13,684 nt of DNA from an uncultured Ruminococcus sp. (GCA_937910385.1 CALEPT010000084.1:1-13684), one strand, 5' to 3'; counted from the stretch's first letter, positions 6,363 to 13,106 are shown. Made by a program: numbers and translations. Notes: generated by a model not told the origin, from the sequence alone.

Positions 6363-9300
6363 ATGCTTGAACTCAAAAACATTACCAAAGATTACCTTGC
6401 GGGTGAAAATACCGTCCATGCCCTTAAAGGCATCAATTTGCAGTTCCGCAGATCGGAGCTTGTATCTATCCTCGGTCCGTCGGGCTGTGGAAAGACTACA
6501 ATGCTCAATATTATCGGCGGACTTGACCGCTATACCGATGGCGATCTTATCATCAACGGACGTTCTACTAAGGATTTCAAGGACAGAGACTGGGACGCAT
6601 ACCGTAACCATTCCATAGGATTTGTTTTTCAGAGCTACAACCTGATACCTCACCAGACTGTGCTTCAGAATGTTGAGCTTGCTCTGACGCTTTCTGGTGT
6701 TTCAAAATCGGAACGCAGGGAGAGGGCAAAAAAGGCACTTGAAGATGTAGGGCTGGGTGAACAGCTTCATAAACGCCCAAGTGAAATGTCAGGTGGTCAG
6801 ATGCAGCGTGTTGCTATCGCAAGAGCTTTGGTAAACGATCCTGATATCATACTTGCTGACGAGCCTACGGGGGCGCTTGATACCAAAACAGGTATCAAGA
6901 TCATGGATATTCTAAAAAATGTAGCAAAAGACCGTCTTGTAATTATGGTAACTCACAATCCCGAACTTGCTGAAAAGTATTCCACAAGAATCGTGCGAAT
7001 GCTTGACGGTGTAGTGCAGGAAGACAGTATGCCGCTGACTGATAAAGAACTGCAAATGGAGGAACTCAGCGACAAAACTGTTCAGGAAGAACGTAAAACA
7101 CAGGGCAAAAAGAAAAAGCCCTCAATGTCATTTGCAACATCATTTTCCCTGTCCCTGAAAAACCTGTTTACCAAAAAGGGCAGAACGATGCTTACTTCAT
7201 TTGCAGGAAGTATCGGTATCATAGGCATTGCCCTGATATATGCTGTTTCTCAGGGAATGACAGCATATATCGACACCGTTCAGGAGGAAACGCTTTCTTC
7301 TTATCCGTTGACTATCGAAAAGACAAATACCGATCTTTCCGCTATTATGGAAACATTTATGAATATCCAAAACGGAGACAGTTCTCACGAAAAAGATGCT
7401 GTTTATCAGCGCTCTGCGGTGTATGAGATAGTCAATGCTTTCAACAGCAGTGAGGAAAATGAGAACGACCTTAAAAGTTTCAAGAGTTATATCGAACAGG
7501 AACGTTCAGATGATGGATCGGAGCTTGGTGAGGCGCTGAACGGCGTGCAGTATACCTATGATCTAAATTTGCAGGTATATACCAAAAATGTTGACGGAAA
7601 AATAATTCTTTCCGATGCACAACAGCTTATGACAGACCTTATCTCCGAACAAATGCACGTTGATATGAGTGCCATGACACAGATGCAAGGTTCGTCACCT
7701 ATGATGAGCGGCGGTATGATGCAGAATAATATGAGTGTCTGGCAGGAAATGCTCCCCGGTGAGGACGGAAAGCCTGTCAGCGAGCTTATTGAGAAGCAGT
7801 ATGATGTTATCTACGGCTCTATGCCCAACAGCTACAATGAGATCGTGCTGGTGGTAGATAAAAACAATGAGCTGAACGATATGGCGCTGTATGCTCTCGG
7901 TCTTGAGCCTAAAGAGCGCATCGACAAGATAATGACAGCCGCTATGGAAGGTACAGAGCTTGAAAGCTCGGCTGATATGAAGTGGAGCTACGAGGATATA
8001 TGCAAAATGGAGTTCCGCACAGTGCTTGGCTCTGACTGCTATAGCTACGACAGTGAAACGGGACTGTATCATGATCTGAGAGACAGCGACACAGGTCTTG
8101 CATATCTCTACGATAACGGTATCCCCTTGAAAGTAACAGGTATCATCAGACCGAAAGAAGACGCTGTTGGGCAGATGCTGACAGGCTCTATCGGATATAC
8201 AAGTATGCTGACGGAATATGTGATAGCTCACTCTGCCGAGTCTGAGATCGTAAAGGCGCAGCAGGCAAGCCCCGATAAAGATATAATCAGCGGTCTGATG
8301 TTTAGGTCTGCTTCATCTGACATGACTGACAGCGAAAAGAAAGAGGATTTCAAGGCATACATCAACAGTCTTAGTGACAAGGAAAAAATGACTGCTTATG
8401 TTAAGATAATGAGCATACCCCCGGAGGAGGTTCTTGAACAAAGTATAGCTTCCGCCATGGAGGGTGTCAAGCGTGAGGATATGGAGAAAGCGCTCACACA
8501 GGCGCTTACTGCACAGATGAGCATGAGTGAAAGCGATGTCAGCGATTATCTAAGCAAAATGGCAGACGATGAGATAACCGAAATGTACACCATGATCGTA
8601 TCTGAGCAGATCAAAGCACAGTATGCAGAACAGGCAATGTCCGAACTTGCAAAAATGAAACCCGAAGAAATGACAGCAGGTCTGAAAGCGCTTATGGACA
8701 GTCTGACTGACACGCAGGGTTCTGTTTATTATGATGAGCTGATAGAGTTTTCAAGCAGTACCTATGAGGATAATCTGATAGAGCTGGGCTGCCTTGACCT
8801 TGATGAGCCTGCAAGCATAAATCTCTATGCTTCTACCTTTGAAAACAAGGATGTTATAACCGATGCGATAAAGGATTACAACAAAGGTAAAGACGAGCTT
8901 GATCAGATAAAATACACCGACTATGTAGGGCTTATGATGTCAAGCGTTACGACTATCATCAATGCAATAACCTATGTGCTGATCGCATTTGTCAGCATCT
9001 CGCTGATAGTTTCCTCTATCATGATAGGTGTTATCACACTGATCTCGGTACAGGAGAGAACAAAGGAGATCGGTATCCTCCGTGCAATAGGTGCTTCAAA
9101 GAAAAATGTCAGCAATATGTTCAATGCCGAAACGATGCTCATCGGGTTTTCATCTGGATTGCTTGGTGTATTAATTACATATCTGCTGTGTTTCCCCATA
9201 AATGCTATAATTGAGCATCTTACAGGTATTGCAAATCTGAAAGCATTCCTGCCCGTGCCTGCGGCTATCGTTTTGATCTTAATAAGCATTTGCCTGACAC

Positions 9301-9371
9301 TTATCTCCGGCTTTATACCGTCAAGAAGTGCGGCCAAGAAGGATCCTGTTGTGGCGCTGAGAACGGAATAA
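6363..9371 (+). CDS. MacB-like ABC transporter, fused ATPase-permease with huge outer domain
   Basis: A 1002-residue fusion of ABC ATPase and FtsX/MacB-type permease. The ATPase (about 1-225) is complete: Walker A GPSGCGKTT (38-46), Q-loop Gln90, signature MSGGQMQRV (142-150), Walker B IILADEP (162-168), D-loop ALD, and H-loop His198. A charged linker (225-260) leads to TM1 (about 276-297). An extracytoplasmic region of about 560 residues follows, then TM2 (about 865-893), TM3 (about 923-945) and TM4 (about 963-986), with the FtsX signature SVQERTKEIGILRAIGAS at 895-912. MacB's outer domain is around 220 residues, so this one is unusually large. It has a Met-rich patch at 423-463 and a helical, acidic section at about 680-790. 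Type VII ABC systems couple ATP hydrolysis to outside work such as peptide extrusion or sensing. AGGAG (6351-6355) precedes the ATG. Substrate unknown; an antimicrobial peptide or envelope lipid is plausible from context. Confidence 0.9.
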   Translation: MLELKNITKDYLAGENTVHALKGINLQFRRSELVSILGPSGCGKTTMLNIIGGLDRYTDGDLIINGRSTKDFKDRDWDAYRNHSIGFVFQSYNLIPHQTVLQNVELALTLSGVSKSERRERAKKALEDVGLGEQLHKRPSEMSGGQMQRVAIARALVNDPDIILADEPTGALDTKTGIKIMDILKNVAKDRLVIMVTHNPELAEKYSTRIVRMLDGVVQEDSMPLTDKELQMEELSDKTVQEERKTQGKKKKPSMSFATSFSLSLKNLFTKKGRTMLTSFAGSIGIIGIALIYAVSQGMTAYIDTVQEETLSSYPLTIEKTNTDLSAIMETFMNIQNGDSSHEKDAVYQRSAVYEIVNAFNSSEENENDLKSFKSYIEQERSDDGSELGEALNGVQYTYDLNLQVYTKNVDGKIILSDAQQLMTDLISEQMHVDMSAMTQMQGSSPMMSGGMMQNNMSVWQEMLPGEDGKPVSELIEKQYDVIYGSMPNSYNEIVLVVDKNNELNDMALYALGLEPKERIDKIMTAAMEGTELESSADMKWSYEDICKMEFRTVLGSDCYSYDSETGLYHDLRDSDTGLAYLYDNGIPLKVTGIIRPKEDAVGQMLTGSIGYTSMLTEYVIAHSAESEIVKAQQASPDKDIISGLMFRSASSDMTDSEKKEDFKAYINSLSDKEKMTAYVKIMSIPPEEVLEQSIASAMEGVKREDMEKALTQALTAQMSMSESDVSDYLSKMADDEITEMYTMIVSEQIKAQYAEQAMSELAKMKPEEMTAGLKALMDSLTDTQGSVYYDELIEFSSSTYEDNLIELGCLDLDEPASINLYASTFENKDVITDAIKDYNKGKDELDQIKYTDYVGLMMSSVTTIINAITYVLIAFVSISLIVSSIMIGVITLISVQERTKEIGILRAIGASKKNVSNMFNAETMLIGFSSGLLGVLITYLLCFPINAIIEHLTGIANLKAFLPVPAAIVLILISICLTLISGFIPSRSAAKKDPVVALRTE

Positions 9372-9472
9372 CGGTAACACCTTAAATATGCTTTCTTCGA
9401 TTTTAAATGGTTTCCAATGTGGCGGACTCAACCTCCTTGTCTGCCCCCTCGGAATACCAAGAAAGGAATGAA

Positions 9473-9577
9473 ATGATAATGAGAAGAAGATATTTTATTA
9501 TTAAGGATTGGCAGATTCTGCTTGCGGCTGTTGTAGGTTTTATTCTCTATAAAAAGAAACGAGGTGTGAAGTCATGA
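9473..9577 (+). CDS. Small single-helix membrane protein overlapping the flavodoxin gene
   Basis: A 34-residue open frame. An Arg-rich start (MIMRRRYF) is followed by one hydrophobic helix at about 13-25 (WQILLAAVVGFIL) and a Lys/Arg-rich tail (YKKKRGVKS). AAGGA (9463-9467) lies five bases before the ATG. A second ATG at 9479 would shorten it by two residues, and an in-frame ATG at 9407 without a ribosome site would lengthen it to 56. Its TGA overlaps the ATG of the flavodoxin-like gene in an ATGA junction, which argues for real, coupled translation. It could anchor or partner the flavodoxin-like protein at the membrane (inference). The preceding 9372-9472 holds only a weak stem (GGCGGAC 9421-9427 with GTCTGCC 9439-9445) and no clear terminator after the ABC gene. 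Confidence 0.6.
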   Translation: MIMRRRYFIIKDWQILLAAVVGFILYKKKRGVKS

Positions 9578-10071
9578 GCTATGCTGTTGTGTATGTATCC
9601 GATACAGGAAACACTAAGATGATCGCAGAAGAAATATTTGTTGCCCTTCCCGAAGGAGAAAAGAAGATCGTAGACCTAAAGAAAGATGCTTTCCCCGATG
9701 CTGACCTGTATTTTATCGGCTTTCCTGTGAAATACAACTATTGCAGTGCGCTGATAACGGATATACTTGAGTACCTGAATGATAAAGAACTTGCCTTCTT
9801 TTCAACTTGCGGTCTTTCTCCGACGGAAGAGTATAAAAATATGATATTCAAGAATATCCAGCCGTGGATCAATGAAAGCTGCACTGTAAGAGGATACTAT
9901 ATGTGTCAGGGAAAGTCTGTTGATAGTTACAAAGAAAGTTTGAAATACAATGATGCTGTTGTAAGGGCTGCTTTTGAGAGAATGGTCAGTGCAGGTGATA
10001 CACATCCTGATGATAGAGATTTGGACAGTGTATTCAGTTTTGCAGAGAACATAATAAAGAGAGAGACATAG
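9574..10071 (+). CDS. Flavodoxin-like protein (Flavodoxin_3/BilS-type)
   Basis: A 165-residue cytoplasmic flavodoxin-fold protein. The FMN phosphate-binding loop SDTGNTKMIAEEI lies at 9-21, and the second strand-loop YFIGFPVKYNY at about 46-56. FSTCGLSP (75-82) is the third cofactor-contacting segment. The size is normal for short-chain flavodoxins. It most resembles the family of small flavodoxins to which BilS, the partner of the gut bilirubin reductase BilR, belongs. No BilR-like reductase is encoded in this window, so the electron acceptor is unknown. GAGGTG (9561-9566) is seven bases before the ATG, and the start overlaps the stop of a 34-residue membrane protein. It probably shuttles electrons to a flavin- or Fe-S-dependent enzyme encoded elsewhere. 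Confidence 0.8.
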   Translation: MSYAVVYVSDTGNTKMIAEEIFVALPEGEKKIVDLKKDAFPDADLYFIGFPVKYNYCSALITDILEYLNDKELAFFSTCGLSPTEEYKNMIFKNIQPWINESCTVRGYYMCQGKSVDSYKESLKYNDAVVRAAFERMVSAGDTHPDDRDLDSVFSFAENIIKRET

Positions 10072-10093
10072 GAATGAACAGAAAGGAAACGTA

Positions 10094-10123
10094 TTGCATC
10101 AGAACTTGCGAATAATGTACAAT
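10094..10123 (+). promoter_or_regulatory. Possible promoter for the glycosyltransferase gene
   Basis: TTGCAT (10094-10099) and TACAAT (10118-10123) are 18 bases apart in the 91-base gap between the flavodoxin-like gene and the GT8 gene. The hexamers each differ from consensus by one or two bases. Transcription would start near 10130 and cover the GAGGAG ribosome site at 10150-10155. The gene may equally be read from the operon upstream. Confidence 0.35.
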
Positions 10124-10162
10124 GATGTCTCATCTAAAAATAAAAAAACGAGGAGACAAATT

Positions 10163-10993
10163 ATGAGCGGATCCCAAATCATCGACCTTCTGTTTACAGC
10201 AGATCGAAACTATGTGAATTATATTGCTATCGTATTAAAATCATTGCAAATCAATGATTTTGAAGTACAATACAGAGTCCACCTGATCCATGACGATCTG
10301 AATACAGAACAACAGCTAAAATTTCAATATGATTGCATCTCACGTGGCTATGAAGCATTTACCTATCAGGTGAACGATGCTGTTCTACTGAGTGCTCCTG
10401 TTAATAAGCATTACGCTCCGGCGATGTATTATCGTCTGCTTGCAGGAGAAATATTACCCGATTCTGTAAAAAAAGTGATATATCTGGATCCCGATCTGCT
10501 TATTATCAATCCTCTGCATCCTTTGTGGGAGATCAATATGGATCAAGCAGTTTTTTTGGCAGCTTCTCATACAGAGGAAAATGAGATCATTGATAATTTT
10601 AATCGACTTCGTCTGAACACATCATCTTCATACTTCAATACTGGTGTTATGGTGATTGATCTGGAAAAGATGCGACAGGTTGTACAAAAAAAGGATATTT
10701 ACGATTTTATAGACAAGAATGCAATGAAATTGCTCCTTCCAGATCAGGATGTGTTTAATGCATTGTACGGTTATCTTTCAAATCCGATCCCAGATACTGT
10801 ATGGAATTATGATGTGCGAAAATATAAGCAGTACTTTGTACGATCCGGAGGAATTACAGATGACAGGTGGATCATGCAGAATACCGCTATTCTGCACTTC
10901 TGTGGAAAAAACAAACCATGGCAAAGCGGTTACCACTCCCGATTCGGAAATATATATCTTCATTACATGAATCTGGCTGGTGTTTTGGGTTGA
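10163..10993 (+). CDS. Glycosyltransferase family 8 protein
   Basis: A 276-residue GT8 retaining glycosyltransferase using a nucleotide-sugar donor. The N-terminal nucleotide-binding pattern DLLFTADRNYV (8-18) is present. The metal-binding DxD is Asp109-Pro-Asp111 in YLDPDLLI. The family blocks SSYFNTGVMVIDL (155-167) and LPDQDVFNA (192-200) follow, then the C-terminal HFCGKNKPW (245-253) that contacts the donor diphosphate. I use the ATG at 10163, supported by GAGGAG at 10150-10155. A TTG at 10094 would add 23 residues without a ribosome site and read through the putative promoter. The protein lacks a signal or membrane helix. Bacterial relatives add glucose or galactose to lipopolysaccharide or surface polysaccharide and teichoic-type polymers; donor and acceptor cannot be told here. 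Composition is more A+T-rich than the neighbouring MarR cluster. Confidence 0.88.
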   Translation: MSGSQIIDLLFTADRNYVNYIAIVLKSLQINDFEVQYRVHLIHDDLNTEQQLKFQYDCISRGYEAFTYQVNDAVLLSAPVNKHYAPAMYYRLLAGEILPDSVKKVIYLDPDLLIINPLHPLWEINMDQAVFLAASHTEENEIIDNFNRLRLNTSSSYFNTGVMVIDLEKMRQVVQKKDIYDFIDKNAMKLLLPDQDVFNALYGYLSNPIPDTVWNYDVRKYKQYFVRSGGITDDRWIMQNTAILHFCGKNKPWQSGYHSRFGNIYLHYMNLAGVLG

Positions 10994-11002
10994 TCAAGCA
11001 TA

Positions 11003-11047
11003 CAGATCACTTACGATATTAGCATAGCAACGTATCTGCTCTTTTTT
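11003..11047 (+). terminator. Weak terminator after the GT8 gene
   Basis: CAGA (11003-11006) and TACG (11012-11015) pair with CGTA (11031-11034) and TCTG (11035-11038) in an eight-pair stem interrupted by a 5-nt bulge, with a run of six T at 11042-11047. It begins ten bases after the GT8 stop codon. The position and T-run fit; the stem is weak. Confidence 0.4.
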
Positions 11048-11221
11048 CATGGATTCCTGATAAAAATAAACTCACGTAATTTTGTGAATTGCTTTCAATA
11101 ATGTGTAAATTACTTGATTCATTCACAAGGGATATGATACTTAATGCCACGGGATAGAATGGTATGAATCTTGTTGCTCATTCTGTGTTGGCTTTATACA
11201 GAAGCAAAAGCAAATAACATA

Positions 11222-11257
11222 AAAATGCTCTGTATCTTAAAAAACACAGAGTATTTT
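11222..11257 (+). terminator. Terminator-like hairpin
   Basis: AAAATGCTCTGT (11222-11233) pairs with ACAGAGTATTTT (11246-11257) over 12 positions with one G-T wobble and a 12-nt loop. The A- and T-runs that flank the CTCTGT core are typical of a bidirectional intrinsic terminator. It lies about 230 bases past the GT8 stop. Confidence 0.55.
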
Positions 11258-11451
11258 AATTAAGCACGAGGCGCGCAACATAATACTGAAGTATTTCCTG
11301 AACGAACTGGGGGGAATAATATACAACTTAAGGCAATGCCAATAGCCCGTAGTCTAATGGCGCACCTATAATCCGTTCCACACAAGTCCGATTAGGCATT
11401 ATGGAGTATCCCGTAATCACAAGTCACCCTAATGATACAAATGATATGTAA

Positions 11452-11490
11452 AAAGCACGCCCTTTGGTTAATATTCAGAGGGCGTGCTTT
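11452..11490. terminator. Strong bidirectional terminator
   Basis: AAAGCACGCCCT (11452-11463) pairs perfectly with AGGGCGTGCTTT (11479-11490), giving 12 pairs with a 15-nt loop. The minus-strand reading is followed by further T residues and the plus-strand reading ends in TTT. It insulates the MarR promoter, about 100 bases to the right, from upstream transcription. Confidence 0.75.
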
Positions 11491-11545
11491 AGTTCTATAA
11501 AAACGACATTATGACCGACAGACTGACTTTGAGATACAAATTGTG

Positions 11546-11587
11546 AAAATTTGAAGAAATATTCAAAAATTTGAAGAAATATTCAAA
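11546..11587. repeat. Two tandem copies of a palindrome-bearing 20-bp repeat
   Basis: The same 22-base string starts at 11546 and 11566, an exact 20-bp period (two helical turns). Each copy contains the inverted repeat TTTGAA-N6-TTCAAA, at 11550-11567 and 11570-11587. The second copy ends six bases before the -35 box of the MarR promoter. This is the position of an UP element or of an activator or repressor site. The protein that would bind is unknown. Confidence 0.65.
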
Positions 11588-11593
11588 TACCTC

Positions 11594-11622
11594 TTGACAA
11601 ACGTAGCTTCCTACGATATAAT
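11594..11622 (+). promoter_or_regulatory. Consensus promoter of the MarR operon
   Basis: TTGACA (11594-11599) and TATAAT (11617-11622) are exactly 17 bases apart, a perfect sigma-A-type promoter. Transcription should start near 11629, giving a leader of about 28 nt with AAGGGGGG (11641-11648) as the ribosome site. Identical palindromes lie on both sides of the -10 box, so this strong promoter is probably held down by the MarR protein. Confidence 0.85.
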
Positions 11623-11639
11623 AAACGTAGGAAGCTACG
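11602..11639. promoter_or_regulatory. Paired MarR-type operator flanking the -10 box
   Basis: CGTAGCTTCCTACG (11602-11615) and CGTAGGAAGCTACG (11626-11639) are exact reverse complements of each other, and each is itself a CGTAG-N4-CTACG dyad. Centre-to-centre distance is 24 bp. The first fills the promoter spacer and the second covers the expected start site, with the -10 between. A dimer at either would block RNA polymerase. MarR regulators commonly bind such short dyads and repress their own operon; binding by the adjacent MarR is inferred. Confidence 0.75.
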
Positions 11640-11656
11640 AAAGGGGGGCGATCAAT

Positions 11657-12073
11657 ATGATCGATAAAGCCGCAATACTTATTAAAAAAGCCGCACTGGA
11701 GTTTGAAAAGGTCGCAAATCCGATATTTGCAGAGTATGACCTTACCGCATCGCAGTACAAGATACTCAAATTCCTCTATGCACGGGAGAACCACAGTGCC
11801 AGACTGGTTGATCTGGAGAAGGAATACTCCATGACACACCCGACAGCGATCGGACTTGTGAAAACGCTGGAGGAAAAGGGCTTCGTCACAAGAACGACCA
11901 ATCCCGATTCCGCCCGTGGAAAGCTCATTGTCCTGACTGAAAAAGCAGACTTTATGCAGGAGGAGCTTCTGAAACTCGGCGATGCGGTGGAGGATAAGCT
12001 GACCGAACGGCTGAACTCGGAGGAAAGAGCACAGCTCATAGCACTTTTACAGAAATTGTTAAGCAGTAATTGA
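11657..12073 (+). CDS. MarR-family transcriptional regulator
   Basis: A 138-residue winged-helix regulator. N-terminal helices (1-30) and C-terminal helices (about 98-136) form the dimer interface. The winged helix covers about 32-97, with LTASQYKILKFLY (29-41), the recognition-helix region SMTHPTAIGLVKTLEEKGFV (58-77) and the wing DSARGKLIVLTEKA (84-97), close to the family's D.R.K.V.LT.KG pattern. Length is normal. The ATG at 11657 is chosen because AAGGGGGG (11641-11648) precedes it by eight bases. An upstream TTG at 11594 would lie in the -35 box. It is the first gene of a cluster with an SDR oxidoreductase and an MBL-fold hydrolase. It probably represses that operon until an aromatic or other small ligand binds; the ligand is unknown. 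Confidence 0.9.
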   Translation: MIDKAAILIKKAALEFEKVANPIFAEYDLTASQYKILKFLYARENHSARLVDLEKEYSMTHPTAIGLVKTLEEKGFVTRTTNPDSARGKLIVLTEKADFMQEELLKLGDAVEDKLTERLNSEERAQLIALLQKLLSSN

Positions 12074-12097
12074 ACTCTATAAAAGGGAGAGATGAGT

Positions 12098-12223
12098 ATG
12101 AAACAAAAAATGATAGCCGTATTTCTGTTACCGACGCTCATCCTGAACGGCTGCGGAAGTCAGAAGCGATATGAGCCTGATACATTGCAAGCATCCTGTG
12201 GGGCTTTTCAAATAAACTCATGA
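12098..12223 (+). pseudogene. Truncated lipoprotein start (41 residues)
   Basis: A short frame beginning MKQKMIAVFLLPTLILNGC. It has a basic start, a hydrophobic core and a lipobox LNGC with the acylated cysteine at residue 19, so it encodes a lipoprotein signal peptide. Only about 22 residues follow before TGA. AAGGGAG (12083-12089) precedes it, and an ATG at 12092 would add two residues. It lies 24 bases after the MarR stop, where an operon gene is expected. The frame ends inside sequence that reads, in another frame, as the end of a different protein. It is therefore best viewed as the 5' end of a lipoprotein gene cut by a deletion, though a very small lipoprotein is possible. Confidence 0.5.
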
Positions 12224-12243
12224 TTGACAAGGAGGAACAGTAA
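12181..12243 (+). pseudogene. Remnant C-terminus of a membrane protein, overlapping the SDR start
   Basis: In the frame one base off the lipoprotein frame, the last 20 codons read YIASILWGFSNKLMIDKEEQ and then TAA, with the TAA overlapping the SDR start in a TAATG junction. A hydrophobic segment ending in a charged tail looks like the end of a membrane protein, and the TAATG overlap is typical of a native operon neighbour. An in-frame stop (12178-12180) lies just upstream, so no intact gene exists. It is probably the other side of the deletion that truncated the lipoprotein gene. Confidence 0.4.
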
Positions 12244-13106
12244 TGAAAAGCATCATCATAACAGGTGCAAGCTCAGGGCTTGGCTTTGAAACTGCCGGAA
12301 AGCTCGCCAAAGATAAGAATAACAGACTTATACTTGCCTGCCGTAATCTGCAAAAGGCGGAGAGTGCAAGATCAAAAATAATCAGCGATACGGGAAATGA
12401 GGAGGTCACAGTCCTTGTGCTTGACACTTCATCGCTGTCCTCGGTGAGAGCATTTGCAAGGCAGTATCGTGATGTTTTCGGAACAGCCGATGTGCTGATA
12501 AACAACGCTGGCATATCCTCACAGCACAGCGGCACCACAGAGGACGGCTTTGAACTTGTTTTTGCGACAAATCACCTCGGACATTTTCTGATGACAAATC
12601 TGCTGCTGCCTTATATGTCGGAAATGGGACGTATCATCACGGTTTCAAGCGATATGCACGAGCCTCCCGGCGGTATCGAGTGGAAAGGCGTAGAATATAT
12701 CGCACACCCCGATAAAGATGACCGCAAAAGATATTCCTATTCAAAGCTGTGCAATCTGTATTTCACCTACAAGCTGCACGATATATTGCAGGAACAAGGT
12801 TCAAAAATCACCGCAAATGCGTTTAATCCGGGCTTTATGGCAACCACGAATTTTGCAGGCGGTCACATGGACAAGACGAGGGCATTGGTCGTAAAAACGA
12901 CGATGCCGGACCGCTTCGGCGATCTGGAAAAGTCCTCCGATGCACTTGCACAGATCGCTGTCAGCGAACAGTATGCCGACATTTCGGGCAAATACTTTGA
13001 CAGAAGCACAAATACCAAAGAGACCTCAGCACTCTCCTACGATACCTCAAACCGTGAGGAGCTTTGGAGAAAAAGTCTTGAATACTGCGGACTGACAGAA
13101 TCATGA
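12243..13106 (+). CDS. Short-chain dehydrogenase/reductase, NADP-type
   Basis: A 287-residue SDR oxidoreductase of the retinol-dehydrogenase/protochlorophyllide-reductase-like classical group. The cofactor-binding glycine motif TGASSGLG is at 7-14. Arg34 after the second strand (ACRNL) favours NADP(H). DTSS (61-64) contacts adenine, and NNAG is at 87-90. The catalytic tetrad is Asn110, Ser135/136 (ITVSS), and Tyr164 with Lys168 in YSYSK. FNPGFMATT (194-202) is the usual post-catalytic loop. Length and C-terminus are normal. AAGGAGG (12229-12235) lies seven bases before the ATG. The stop overlaps the following start (ATGA at 13103-13106). Under the MarR promoter it probably reduces a carbonyl or quinone-like compound; the substrate is unknown. 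Confidence 0.9.
   Translation: MKSIIITGASSGLGFETAGKLAKDKNNRLILACRNLQKAESARSKIISDTGNEEVTVLVLDTSSLSSVRAFARQYRDVFGTADVLINNAGISSQHSGTTEDGFELVFATNHLGHFLMTNLLLPYMSEMGRIITVSSDMHEPPGGIEWKGVEYIAHPDKDDRKRYSYSKLCNLYFTYKLHDILQEQGSKITANAFNPGFMATTNFAGGHMDKTRALVVKTTMPDRFGDLEKSSDALAQIAVSEQYADISGKYFDRSTNTKETSALSYDTSNREELWRKSLEYCGLTES

Larger units (their letters stand above)
10994..11545. other. Long non-coding interval with several hairpins
   Basis: About 550 bases without a supportable gene. It contains three terminator-like hairpins (listed separately) and nested inverted repeats: GTAATTT (11076-11082) with AAATTAC (11107-11113), and TTGTGAAT (11082-11089) with ATTCACAA (11121-11128). A short open frame around 11258-11345 reads like KHEARNIILKYFLNELGG but has no start, so it may be a gene relic or chance. 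The 11330-11450 part shows a weak stem, GTCTAAT with ATTAGGC, and matches no RNA family that I recognise. Confidence 0.4.

Noticed and set aside
7695..8231. A 178-residue open frame on the minus strand inside the ABC transporter gene.
   Set aside because: It is antisense to a clearly coding domain, has His/Cys-rich low-plausibility composition and no ribosome site.
9421..9445. Stem GGCGGAC/GTCTGCC after the ABC gene as a terminator.
   Set aside because: Only seven pairs including a wobble, and no T-run follows, so readthrough to the small protein and flavodoxin genes is likely.
10094..10162. TTG at 10094 as the start of the GT8 protein.
   Set aside because: It lacks a ribosome site, and the added residues have no family similarity. 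GAGGAG precedes the ATG at 10163.
11258..11345. Short open frame reading KHEARNIILKYFLNELGG.
   Set aside because: It has no start codon or ribosome site, begins in a terminator hairpin and ends quickly. Too little to call a gene.
11546..11587. The two-copy repeat as a possible CRISPR array.
   Set aside because: The copies abut with no spacer, there are only two, and they sit at a promoter.
11594..11656. TTG at 11594 as the start of the MarR protein.
   Set aside because: It is part of the -35 box. The ATG at 11657 has a strong ribosome site and gives the usual MarR length.
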